From Caldilineaceae bacterium (GTDB taxonomy: Bacteria > Chloroflexota > Anaerolineae > Caldilineales > Caldilineaceae): a stretch of 6,943 nucleotides of DNA. Below the pieces are notes generated by a model. The model ran no database searches and was not told the DNA's origin. It saw nothing but the letters and a program-made list of their open reading frames with translations. The DNA lies in the NCBI GenBank assembly GCA_028819675.1, contig JAPPKT010000015.1:1-6943 (forward strand), in the 5' to 3' direction. Shown here one piece after another: positions 1 through 6,591 of this stretch (its first letter is position 1; the number at the start of each line of letters is the position of its first letter). Made by a program: the position numbers and the translations under genes.

Positions 1-465
1 CGTGGTGATGGCGACCGGAGGGCAGGCACAAGGCCTGCCCCTACGGGGGCGGGGAGGGGGATTGGGTGAGATGGCGCGGGTGGCGGGGTGGGCAGGCACA
101 AGGCCTGCCCCTACGGGGGCGGGGAGGGGGGTTGGGAGAGATGGCGCTGGTGGCGGGGTGGGCAGGCACAAGGCCTGGCCTTGCGGGGGCAGTTTTGGAG
201 GGAAGGGGGAGGCGTGGTGATGGCGACCGGAGGGCAGGCACAAGGCCTGCCCCTACGGGACAGTTTTGGAGGGAATGGGGAGGCGTGGTGATGGCGACCG
301 GAGGGCAGGCACAAGGCCTGCCCCTACGGGGGCAGTTTTGGAGGGAATGGGGAGGCGTGGTGATGGCGACCGGAGGGCAGGCACAAGGCCTGCCCCTACG
401 GGGTCGGTTTGGGGGATTGCGGGAGACGGCGTGGGTGGCGGGGCGAGGGCAGTTTGGGGCGAAGG
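1..465. repeat. Tandem array of ~71-bp palindromic units, cut by the left edge
   Basis: Six copies of a palindrome begin at 20, 90, 160, 232, 303 and 375, a period of 70-72 bp. Each has left arm GGGCAGGC, loop ACAAG and right arm GCCTGCCC (8-bp stem), followed by CTACGGGG or a variant. The right arm also takes part in a second hairpin, GCCCC-TACG-GGGGC (37-50 in copy 1), so the two folds exclude each other. TACG belongs to the UNCG class of stable tetraloops. Two linker types exist: type A (before copies 2 and 3, containing GGTGGCGGGGTG) and type B (before copies 1, 4, 5 and 6, containing CAGTTTTGGAGGGAA and GTGATGGCGACCGG). The type B units starting at 261 and 333 are essentially identical, which implies recent duplication. 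Copy 3 is degenerate (GCCTGGCC, TTGC loop). Positions 404-465 look like a decayed type A unit without its palindrome. Long open frames cross the array on both strands but are repeat translations, not genes. Confidence 0.93.
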
Positions 466-735
466 CCTGACAGCACAGATGCAGGGGGTAGCGGCTCGTG
501 GTCAGAGAGGGCAATTCGGGTGCCTCAGAGTTCACCGTGGTCTGGCTGTGGTATGGTCGCATCCGGTGGTAAGGGAGTGTTAGACACCACTTTGAAACGC
601 TGATTGACTGATTGAACTCTGGTATGCGCGCGCGTTCTGTGAGAGAATGTCGTTTGTCCTGCAGCCCGTACGGGTTAGCTTGAAGAGGCTGCGAATGTGT
701 AAGAACTCGGAAGTTCTTTTGTCGGAGTGAGGGCA
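466..735. other. Intergenic stretch upstream of the glycosyltransferase gene
   Basis: No gene is supported here. The stretch separates the repeat array from the GT39 gene and presumably carries that gene's promoter. TTGACT-like (604-609) and TTGAAC-like (612-617) hexamers occur, but neither has a credible -10 box at 16-18 nt, so I make no promoter call. A 10-bp perfect palindrome CCCGTACGGG lies at 665-674, and a 7-bp hairpin lies at 701-718, just before the ribosome binding site. Confidence 0.6.
701..720 (+). promoter_or_regulatory. Hairpin with short T-run directly before the GT39 ribosome binding site
   Basis: AAGAACT (701-707), loop CGGA (708-711) and AGTTCTT (712-718) form a perfect 7-bp stem followed by TT. 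It ends 5 nt before the Shine-Dalgarno sequence GGAG (724-727). It could be an operator dyad, a translation-modulating hairpin or a weak terminator. The stem is AT-rich, so strong termination is unlikely. The structure is visible in the sequence; the function is inferred. Confidence 0.4.
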
Positions 736-2910
736 ATGTCCGAAAGCGTGCGTGCGGCGGCGGGAGCGGCCGGTCGGGCCAAACCGGAGGGGGCAGCCTG
801 GGGGGGCTACCGCCTGATTTCTCTTGCCAGCCTGGCGGTGTTGGCGGTGGCCGTTGTGATGCTGCGTCTTTACAGACTCGACGAATTGCCGGCGGGGATT
901 CAGGTTAGTGAGGCCCTGAACGGGGTGGACGCGCTGCGGGTTCTTGAGGGGGAGCACGCGGTTTTCTTTCCTTCCGAGTTCAGCGGTCACGAGGGGCTGG
1001 TTGTCTATCTGATTGCTCTCTCGATCACGCTACTGGGACAGACGGACCTGGCGCTGCGCTTGCCCACGGCGCTGGCCAGCGCGGCAACTGTTTTTGTCGT
1101 ATTCTGGCTGGGGCGGCTGCTGTTTGGCAGAGATGAAACGGGGCGGCCGACTGCCTGGCGCGGCATCTTTATTGGGGGCGTTGGGTCCTGTTTGATGGCT
1201 GTGTCGATAGGGCAGACGGTCCTGGGGCGCACGGTGTTTCGGGCCAATCATCTGGTCCTGCTGCTGTCGCTTTGCCTGGCATTGCTGTGGTGGGGTTGGC
1301 GGGAGCGACGGTGGTGGGCGGTTGCGCTGGCCGGGGTCTGCGCAGGGTTGGTGCAGTACACGTATATTCCGGCGCGGTTCACCCCGTTTCTATTCCTCGC
1401 CTTTGGCTTGAGTTTCCTCGTACCGCGAAGGTGGGCAGAGTCGAGAGACGTGCGGACGGAGATTCCCTGGGTTATTGCTTTTGGGGGTGTGGCACTCCTG
1501 GTTGCGGCGCCGATTTTTGTCTTCTTCGCCTTGCATCCTGAACATTTCTTCCTGCGCAGCAGTTCGCTTTCCGTCCTTCAGCCTGAGATCAACCGAGGAA
1601 ACCCATTGGGGACCTTGGCGGAAAGTGTAATTGGGCATCTGGCAGCCTTTGGGTTCAAAGGTGACGTGAGTTGGCGTCACAACTTTGGCGCCATGCCGAT
1701 GCTCAATCCGTGGGAGGCGTTCTTTTTCTGGCTCGGCGCCGGCTTGTGCTTGTGGCGATGGCGGAGTCCGGCTTGCAGGCTTTTACTCCTGTGGGGGGTT
1801 TTTCTGCTGCTGCCGGCGGTGATCGCGGTCGACTATGCCCCAAACACACTCAGGATGCTTGGCGCCACGCCAGCCGTCTACCTGGTCCTGGCTTTCGGCC
1901 TGTGGGAGGCCTTTGCGTTTGCAAAGGACCGTTTCTTTCCGAACAGGGCGACGGAGAGTGCTTGGGCACTGGGAGCCGTGTTGACGGCAGCAGTTTTGGT
2001 GCAGGGCGTAACTACATTCCGCAACTATTTCGACATCTGGCCCTTTGAACGGGGCGTCCAGTTTGCCTATGAAGTACCGTGGTCGGACTTTGCGCGTACG
2101 CTCGACACTTTGCCTTCGGCAGAGGGAGAGATCTACCTGGTGCCGAACTCGCTGGACCATCCCAGCCTGGACTACATTTACAAGGGGGCCGCCTCGGTTT
2201 TCTATTTTCCGAGAGAGACAGAAGACCTGGACTTTCTGGCGAGAGAGGTCGAAACGGCGATCGCGGCGACGGAGAATTTGAGTAAGGTGAAGGTCGTCCA
2301 ACTGAACAATGTCCACGTAGGCTGGATTGGCAATGACACTGGACGTGTAGCGGTGCTGCTGGGGAAATATGCGCAGTATGTCGACACTGAGCATTTCGAC
2401 GACTTCAGGATCCACAATTATGCCAATGTCTCGATAGACCGAGGCTGGACATTCTATGAAGGTTTGGCGCCACTGGCGGTCGAGTACGACGGCGGCATCT
2501 CCCTCATGGGTTTTGCCCTTGGTCAAGGCGAGAGAGAACACTCTGTCTCCGGGCCGATTGAACTCCGGAGGGACAGGCCCTTTTGGGTAGCGTTGAACTG
2601 GGAACCCCTTCGGGAGTTGGAGGTGGATTACTCAGTCTCGCTGCGCCTGTATAGTGCTGAAGGTGACGTGGTCTTTCAAGAAGACACGCACTTGTGGAAT
2701 CCGCTGCATCAGCCCACGAGCAGCTGGATGCCGGGTGAAAGGGCCGATACCCTGTTCCAGTTCAGACTTCCGCCGGAGATTGCTTCAGGCAGCTACGATC
2801 TCAGACTCATTGTCTACAACATCGAGGATCTGGTGCCGACGGTCCAGGTTGGCGTGTGGGAACCGGTGTTCAGCCTGGCAAATGTAGAGATTGGGGAAGC
2901 CGGCGAGTAG
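736..2910 (+). CDS. GT39/PMT-like polytopic membrane glycosyltransferase with C-terminal extracytoplasmic domain
   Basis: A protein of 724 aa. ATG 736 is chosen because GGAG (724-727) lies 8 nt upstream; a GTG at 727 would overlap that site. About a dozen hydrophobic segments span residues 26-424 (for example 26-44, 88-100, 108-130, 142-162, 245-268, 348-366, 376-394). The first long loop (about 45-88) has the family layout: YRLDELPAG, then a motif preceding ALNGVDALRVL, then FFPSEF and GHEGL. RHNFGAMPMLNP (314-325) and TLRMLGATPAVYL (371-383) also match bacterial GT39-type proteins. Residues about 430-724 are soluble, with a beta-rich end (LMGFALG near 590, SYDLRLIVYN near 686). Known family members move a sugar from a polyprenyl-phosphate carrier to an acceptor on the outer face of the membrane; this one's substrate cannot be told. 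The usual Asp-Glu of the first loop reads Ser58-Glu59, so the canonical catalytic Asp is absent. No sugar-pathway neighbour is present, so it appears monocistronic. Confidence 0.85.
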   Translation: MSESVRAAAGAAGRAKPEGAAWGGYRLISLASLAVLAVAVVMLRLYRLDELPAGIQVSEALNGVDALRVLEGEHAVFFPSEFSGHEGLVVYLIALSITLLGQTDLALRLPTALASAATVFVVFWLGRLLFGRDETGRPTAWRGIFIGGVGSCLMAVSIGQTVLGRTVFRANHLVLLLSLCLALLWWGWRERRWWAVALAGVCAGLVQYTYIPARFTPFLFLAFGLSFLVPRRWAESRDVRTEIPWVIAFGGVALLVAAPIFVFFALHPEHFFLRSSSLSVLQPEINRGNPLGTLAESVIGHLAAFGFKGDVSWRHNFGAMPMLNPWEAFFFWLGAGLCLWRWRSPACRLLLLWGVFLLLPAVIAVDYAPNTLRMLGATPAVYLVLAFGLWEAFAFAKDRFFPNRATESAWALGAVLTAAVLVQGVTTFRNYFDIWPFERGVQFAYEVPWSDFARTLDTLPSAEGEIYLVPNSLDHPSLDYIYKGAASVFYFPRETEDLDFLAREVETAIAATENLSKVKVVQLNNVHVGWIGNDTGRVAVLLGKYAQYVDTEHFDDFRIHNYANVSIDRGWTFYEGLAPLAVEYDGGISLMGFALGQGEREHSVSGPIELRRDRPFWVALNWEPLRELEVDYSVSLRLYSAEGDVVFQEDTHLWNPLHQPTSSWMPGERADTLFQFRLPPEIASGSYDLRLIVYNIEDLVPTVQVGVWEPVFSLANVEIGEAGE

Positions 2911-2911
2911 T

Positions 2912-2933
2912 CGTCTCGTTGCAAAGAGAGACG
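2912..2933 (+). terminator. Possible terminator hairpin after the GT39 gene
   Basis: CGTCTC (2912-2917) and GAGACG (2928-2933) form a 6-bp stem with a 10-nt loop, starting 2 nt after the stop codon. No T-run follows, so this is at best a weak or factor-assisted terminator, or an mRNA 3'-end stabilising structure. Confidence 0.35.
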
Positions 2934-3071
2934 GGTATTGACGTGATTTGTCAGCCTCCGAGATCATCAGGCTTGGTTGCTGAGTCGGAATCGGCTCACC
3001 TTCAGGCGGCTTATTCGCCGGTAGGGCGGCCTTCAAAGCATTGCCATTGGCTGGCTGATCGGCACGGCGAA

Positions 3072-3080
3072 TGCTATAAT
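3072..3080 (+). promoter_or_regulatory. Extended -10 promoter for the fchA-folD operon
   Basis: TGCTATAAT is a perfect extended -10 element (TGN plus TATAAT) of the sigma-70/SigA type. The hexamer 17 nt upstream (TGGCTG, 3052-3057) is a poor -35, which fits extended -10 promoters that depend little on -35. Transcription would start near 3086-3088, leaving an untranslated leader of about 165 nt. The MBL gene on the other strand has the same kind of element. Confidence 0.7.
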
Positions 3081-3252
3081 CGGGCCTGGCCTGGAGCGGC
3101 TGCCACTGCCTGAGTCTGATGTGAAAGCTTGCCCTGGCGCTTGCAGATATGTGTTTGAACCGGGCGCCGCGGTTGCCCTCATGATTCCCAGGCGAGCCTT
3201 TTTTGGGTTGGGGGGATCTCAGGCCCGGTCTTTCGGACAGAGAGGAAACTGT

Positions 3253-3900
3253 GTGACTGATTTGGATACAGCTGGGACTGCTATCGGGACTTTTCTGGAT
3301 GAGCTGGCGTCGGGGGAATCGACGCCGGGAGGCGGCGCGGCGGCGGCGCTGACAGGCAGCCAGGCGGCGGCGCTGCTCAGCATGGTATTGAACTTCACGG
3401 TGGGGCGGAAGAGGTACGCGGCGGTGGAGGAGGAGATGAAGGGTCACCTGCTGCGGACCGAGGAGATGCGCAGGGAACTTCTGGCATTCGCAGACAAGGA
3501 CGCCGAAGCGTTCGGCGCGGTGGCGGCGTGTTTTTCCATGCCCAGAACGAGCGAGGAGGAGAAGGCGGCCCGAACTGAGGCGATGCAGGCCGCGTTAAAA
3601 GGGGCGGCAGAAGTGCCGTTCGCGATTGCCTCGCTTTGCGCTGAGCTGTTGGCACTGGCATCACCAGTCGGCGAGAAAGGCAATCCAAATGTGGTCAGTG
3701 ATGCGGCAACGGCCGCGCACCTGGCCCATGCCGCTCTCTACAGCGCGCTTGTAAACGTCGACATCAATTTGAAGTGGCTCAAGGACGACGCCTTTGTATC
3801 CGAGATGGAGAAAGAGGCGGCGGCATTGAGAGCATCTGCTGAGGATAACTATAGTGCCGCACGCGCTGCGTGCACGGAGACCCTGGGCGTAGAGATATGA
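3253..3900 (+). CDS. fchA: Cyclodeaminase/cyclohydrolase family protein (methenyl-THF cyclohydrolase, FchA-like)
   Basis: A protein of 215 aa, the usual size for stand-alone members of the FTCD C-terminal/FchA family. The start is GTG 3253, with AGAGG (3241-3245) 7 nt upstream. The homology begins right after it, whereas the open frame back to 3121 adds 44 residues with no family similarity. Family motifs are present: [11 protein letters not shown] (23-33), the acidic DKDAEAF (81-87), [13 protein letters not shown] (143-155) and NVDINL (168-173). The fold is all-helical and the proteins are cytoplasmic. Known members either hydrolyse 5,10-methenyl-THF to 10-formyl-THF or deaminate formimino-THF. 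The cyclohydrolase role is favoured because the stop codon overlaps the folD start (ATGA) and because that FolD lacks its own cyclohydrolase residues. No histidine-degradation or formiminotransferase gene is nearby to support the deaminase role. The gene is probably transcribed with folD from the extended -10 promoter at 3072. Confidence 0.88.
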   Translation: MTDLDTAGTAIGTFLDELASGESTPGGGAAAALTGSQAAALLSMVLNFTVGRKRYAAVEEEMKGHLLRTEEMRRELLAFADKDAEAFGAVAACFSMPRTSEEEKAARTEAMQAALKGAAEVPFAIASLCAELLALASPVGEKGNPNVVSDAATAAHLAHAALYSALVNVDINLKWLKDDAFVSEMEKEAAALRASAEDNYSAARAACTETLGVEI

Positions 3901-4757
3901 CCGCACAACTATTGAATGGCCGGCAACGAGCCAAACAGTTGCAGTCTGAACTGTCAGAGAGTTTCGCCGAACTGGCCGAGGCAAGCGGCGTTCAACCGAC
4001 ACTGGCCGCCCTGCAAGTCGGTGCGGATTCAGGTGCGGCGGGCTACTTGCGAGCCATTCGACGCTCTTGCCAGGGCGTGGGTGCGACCTTGCGCCCTGTC
4101 GAGCTGCCTGAGGAAAGCAGCCAGGAGGAGGTGCAGGCGGCGCTGGCCGAGCTTAACGAGGACGAAGGCGTTCACGGCATCATGATGCTTGAGCCACTGC
4201 CGGAACACATCGACAGTACGCAGCTGATCGACCTTCTGAGCCCGGGCAAGGACGTGGACGGCGTTCACCCGCTCAATGCGGGAAGACTGGCGGCGCAGCG
4301 TGAGCCGCACTTCGTGCCGGCGACGCCCGCAGGCGCGATCATGTTGTTGGAAGAGGCCGAGGTGGAATTCAAGGGAAAGAGGGCAGTTGTGATCGGGCGC
4401 AGCGATATTGTGGGCAAGCCGATGGCCCTATTGCTGCTGCACCGGCACTGTACTGTAACCATTGCACACAGCCGTACCGAAGATTTGCCTGGAGTTGCAC
4501 GGCAAGCGGACATTCTGTGCGTGGCGGTGGGCCGGCCGGAGATGGTAAACGGCGACTGGATCAAGCCCGGGGCGGTGGTCGTGGACTTCGGAACTACCTA
4601 TATCGGAGGTTCTTTGAAGGGCGATTGTGAACAGGCCAGCGTGGAGGCGGTGGCTGGCATGTTAACGCCCGTCCCCGGCGGAACGGGCCCGATGACAAAC
4701 GTTATGTTGATGGGCAATCTACTCAGCGCTTACCGGCGCTTCGTTTCAGCCGCCTGA
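3897..4757 (+). CDS. folD: FolD, methylene-THF dehydrogenase lacking the cyclohydrolase Lys/Gln pair
   Basis: A protein of 286 aa, full length for FolD. ATG 3897 overlaps the fchA-like stop as ATGA, which suggests translational coupling; its own Shine-Dalgarno is weak, and the frame upstream to 3870 is an unlikely extension. The fold is FolD throughout: substrate domain about 1-140, then the Rossmann domain with [11 protein letters not shown] (167-177), HSRT (191-194), [12 protein letters not shown] (204-215) and [11 protein letters not shown] (257-267). KDVDG carries Asp121. Register matches E. coli numbering: Tyr50 is present, but position 54 (catalytic Lys) is Ile and position 98 (Gln of the VQLPLP motif) is Leu, within IMMLEPLP (95-102). 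GTTY (232-235) replaces the usual GIN. In known bifunctional FolD, Lys and Gln are needed for methenyl-THF hydrolysis, while NADP-dependent oxidation of methylene-THF tolerates some substitutions. I infer an enzyme that is a dehydrogenase only, with FchA as its partner. Confidence 0.95.
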   Translation: MTAQLLNGRQRAKQLQSELSESFAELAEASGVQPTLAALQVGADSGAAGYLRAIRRSCQGVGATLRPVELPEESSQEEVQAALAELNEDEGVHGIMMLEPLPEHIDSTQLIDLLSPGKDVDGVHPLNAGRLAAQREPHFVPATPAGAIMLLEEAEVEFKGKRAVVIGRSDIVGKPMALLLLHRHCTVTIAHSRTEDLPGVARQADILCVAVGRPEMVNGDWIKPGAVVVDFGTTYIGGSLKGDCEQASVEAVAGMLTPVPGGTGPMTNVMLMGNLLSAYRRFVSAA

Positions 4758-4760
4758 AGC
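4743..4760. terminator. Hairpin spanning the stop codons of convergent folD and the RNase H gene
   Basis: GTTTCAG (4743-4749), loop CCGC (4750-4753) and CTGAAGC (4754-4760) form a 7-bp stem with one G-T wobble. It covers the folD stop and touches the RNase H gene's stop at 4760-4762. Just upstream, AGCGC (4725-4729) and GCGCT (4736-4740) form another stem, with T-rich DNA after it. Since the genes are 2 bp apart, any terminator must overlap coding DNA. There is no long T-run, so the role is only a suggestion. Confidence 0.35.
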
Positions 4761-5542
4761 TAGTGTCCAAGAATCTCCACACTCTTTTCACGCGGTTGAT
4801 GGTTGAGCTCGCTCTTCCCGAAACCGCTGAGCAGCTCTTTCACAGAATTTAGCCGGACCTGCAGGCGAGGCTCTTTGCAGGCCCACTTCCCACGCACCTG
4901 GTTGCAGACAAGCAGCGAATCACCCCAGATACTGAGAATGGCAGACCGCGGATCGATCTGAAGCTCCGCGATGCGGTCGCGCACTGCCTCCAGGGCAGCG
5001 ATCAGGGTGTCGTACTCGGCTTCATTGTTTGTTGCCTGGTCCCCGAAGGTCAGTTGGACGATCTCCCGGGAGTATCCGGGCCAGTCCAGTGCGAAACTTC
5101 CGTAGCCCTTTCCGGGGTTGCCGCGGCTGCCACCGTCAAAGACGATTCTGATTGGCTCATTGGGCGCCTGTGTCAGCGCAGGCGGCGGGGCCAGTTGTGT
5201 CGACTTCCTCTGGTTATCGGGAGCGGATAAGGCGGGGCTGTTGTCAGAGGAGCGAGGCGCATTCCTGCGGGGACGGTCGGCCGGTCTGGGCGGTCTGGGG
5301 TCGGTCAGATCGCTGTCGAGCCGTTTGTCTTCATTCTCAATAGCTCTCAAAGGTACGGCTAGCGCAATGCGCAGCGGGTCCCGATCGGATAACAGATTCT
5401 CGGCTTCAATCAGCCCCATAGCCTTCAATTTGCGAAACAACACTCTTCGCCGTGCGGGCGAGAGTTTTCCGATTTGGATGGCAAGCTGGTCCAATGTGTT
5501 GTTCACGTCAACTGTGCCTCGCTCTTGCAACTCCTCAGTCAA
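4760..5542 (-). CDS. RNase H-domain protein (RNase HI family) with N-terminal helical region; truncated C-terminus
   Basis: A 260-aa protein if it starts at TTG 5542. GTG 5506 (248 aa) is a good alternative because GAGG lies 10 nt before it, whereas TTG 5542 has GAAGG directly adjacent. An in-frame stop at 5569 limits extension. Residues about 15-70 are predicted helical (IGKLSPARRRVLFRKLKAMG), followed by a Pro/Arg/Ser-rich linker at about 80-130. The RNase H fold runs from 131: VFDGGSRGNPG (Asp136), NNEAEY (Glu176) and GDSLLVCNQ (Asp208) supply three of the four carboxylates. This type cuts RNA in RNA:DNA hybrids, in removal of primers or R-loops. The end (NHQPREKSVEILGH) begins like the family's HVPRE...EAD block, but Leu258 sits where the fourth Asp is expected and the stop follows at once, so the last helix is missing. 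It lies downstream of the MBL gene on the same strand (gap 134 bp), perhaps co-transcribed. RNase H identity is confident; activity is not. Confidence 0.87.
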   Translation of the reverse strand: MTEELQERGTVDVNNTLDQLAIQIGKLSPARRRVLFRKLKAMGLIEAENLLSDRDPLRIALAVPLRAIENEDKRLDSDLTDPRPPRPADRPRRNAPRSSDNSPALSAPDNQRKSTQLAPPPALTQAPNEPIRIVFDGGSRGNPGKGYGSFALDWPGYSREIVQLTFGDQATNNEAEYDTLIAALEAVRDRIAELQIDPRSAILSIWGDSLLVCNQVRGKWACKEPRLQVRLNSVKELLSGFGKSELNHQPREKSVEILGH

Positions 5543-5676
5543 CCTTCGTAGGAATGAAACGGGTTCTCAGAATTCCTGCACAGGCCGCAAGAAGGAAGTT
5601 GGGGGTGATGGGGGAACTTCGCGGGGGTATTCAGAGAGGGTAGGGTTCAGGGAATAGCGTGGATTGCGTACAGTCG
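5543..5676 (-). other. Gap between MBL and RNase H genes with three inverted repeats
   Basis: These 134 bp contain no gene. Three short dyads occur: ATAGCG/CGCTAT (5654-5659 and 5675-5680, spanning the MBL stop codon), GAAGTT/AACTTC (5595-5600 and 5615-5620) and AGGAAT/ATTCCT (5550-5555 and 5572-5577, just before the RNase H start). All are 6-bp stems with loops of 14-16 nt. None has a clear T-run, and I see no good promoter. They may be chance, or may mark processing or attenuation between the two genes. Confidence 0.35.
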
Positions 5677-6540
5677 CTATGCAGGCTGGCGATCTTTCTT
5701 TTGGGCGGCTTTTGCCTTCTCCCAGAGGAAGATCAGGTTCGCCTGGTGGAAGTTCTGGACAAGCCCACCCAAGGGGATTCGCGTGCGACCGAACTCCTCG
5801 ATGTCGTGACTAAGGAGCTCTCTCCTGTTCGCTCCTTGGGACAGGAGTTTATTGACCAGTGCCTCTATGTCATTCAGATATTGGATGCTCTCCTCTATGC
5901 TGGGCGTAACCTCGCCTCGCAACAGGATATCGCCGTGGCCCTGGACGATCGTCTCCAAATTGAATTCGTGCAGATTGTGCAGTGACTGCTTGAATTTCTC
6001 AATGTCGGCGAGCGGCGAAGCGATGACCGGCACCGGCATCATCAGGTCGCTGGCGAACAGCACTTTTTCTTCGCGCACATGCACGACGCAGACATCCGGT
6101 CCGGGACCGGGAGCGTGCATGATGTGAACGGTCTTGTCCCCCAGTCGGATGACCGAGCCCTCATTGAAGATGATTTTGGGCAGCCGGATTTCTACGCGCA
6201 TGAGTTCGGCGGTATGCTCTCTGGCCTCCTCAAGCGCTCTGCGACCAAAGCGAACGAGCAGGTCGCGGGCGGATTCGTGGGCGATGAGTTCGGCCTCAGG
6301 GAAAAGACAGGAGCCGTAGACATGATCTGCGTGGCTGATTGTATTAACCAGATAGCGAACACCGGCGGGACAGACCTGCTTGGCAAAGTCGATGATCTGC
6401 CTGGTTTCCGAGGGGAAGGGCAGTGTGTCGATGAGAATGCCCCCTTCAGGGGACACGACGAGCCCAGCGTTCACCTCCGCGTAGAGCGCACTGGTGAATA
6501 CCCAGGTATCTTCCGCAACTCTTGTGCGCGTTATCGCCAC
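5677..6540 (-). CDS. MBL-fold metallo-hydrolase-like protein with altered Zn1 site
   Basis: A cytoplasmic protein of 287 aa with no signal peptide. The start is GTG 6540, with GGAAGGG 9 nt upstream; an ATG inside that leader is followed directly by a stop. The metallo-beta-lactamase fold is clear: [15 protein letters not shown] (26-40), [13 protein letters not shown] (65-77), [11 protein letters not shown] (79-89), [13 protein letters not shown] (142-154), LFASDLMMP (161-169) and VQGHGDI (199-205). The usual HxHxDH motif reads I68-S-H70-A-D72-H73, so the first His is lost. The usual PGH motif reads PGP with Pro146, so the His of the third metal motif is lost too. His70, Asp72, His73, Asp165 and His202 remain. 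Family members hydrolyse many substrates, including thioesters, lactones and phosphoesters; the substrate cannot be inferred here. A helical C-terminus follows (about 215-287). It has its own extended -10 promoter and may be co-transcribed with the RNase H gene downstream. MBL membership is confident; catalysis is uncertain. Confidence 0.88.
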   Translation of the reverse strand: MAITRTRVAEDTWVFTSALYAEVNAGLVVSPEGGILIDTLPFPSETRQIIDFAKQVCPAGVRYLVNTISHADHVYGSCLFPEAELIAHESARDLLVRFGRRALEEAREHTAELMRVEIRLPKIIFNEGSVIRLGDKTVHIMHAPGPGPDVCVVHVREEKVLFASDLMMPVPVIASPLADIEKFKQSLHNLHEFNLETIVQGHGDILLRGEVTPSIEESIQYLNDIEALVNKLLSQGANRRELLSHDIEEFGRTRIPLGGLVQNFHQANLIFLWEKAKAAQKKDRQPA

Positions 6541-6591
6541 TCGCTACATCCCTTCCGCTATCGCTCGACCAGGGCAGACGTCAAAAAGGGA

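Larger units (their letters stand above)
2911..3252 (+). other. Intergenic region and leader between the GT39 and fchA-like genes
   Basis: There is no convincing gene in these 342 bp. The stretch holds a possible terminator hairpin just after the GT39 stop, an extended -10 promoter near 3072-3080, and a leader of about 165 nt before the fchA-like start. The leader has small dyads (AACCG...CGGTT at about 3158-3175, and AGGCGAGCCT followed by T-rich DNA near 3190-3205). I recognise no known riboswitch, including the THF class. The frame of the fchA-like gene stays open back to a GTG at 3121, but that stretch lacks a ribosome binding site and any family similarity. Confidence 0.6.

Noticed and set aside
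1..408. CRISPR array
   Set aside because: The repeated palindromes are regularly spaced, but the linkers between them are themselves conserved in two types, so they are not unique spacers. No cas gene is present.
727..735. Upstream GTG start for the GT39 gene
   Set aside because: It would place the start on the Shine-Dalgarno GGAG; ATG 736 has the proper 8-nt spacing.
41..736. Open reading frame of 231 codons on the minus strand and several plus-strand frames through the left repeat
   Set aside because: The products are Arg/Pro/Gly-rich translations of the tandem repeat, with no domain and no ribosome binding site.
1783..2541. 252-codon minus-strand frame inside the GT39 gene
   Set aside because: It is a shadow of a well-supported gene; the product has no recognisable domain and there is no start signal.
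3121..3252. 44-residue N-terminal extension of the FchA-like protein from GTG 3121
   Set aside because: There is no ribosome binding site and no family similarity, whereas GTG 3253 has AGAGG 7 nt upstream and gives the normal family length.
3087..3252. THF or other known riboswitch in the fchA-folD leader
   Set aside because: No conserved core of a known folate riboswitch class was recognised by eye; only weak dyads are visible.
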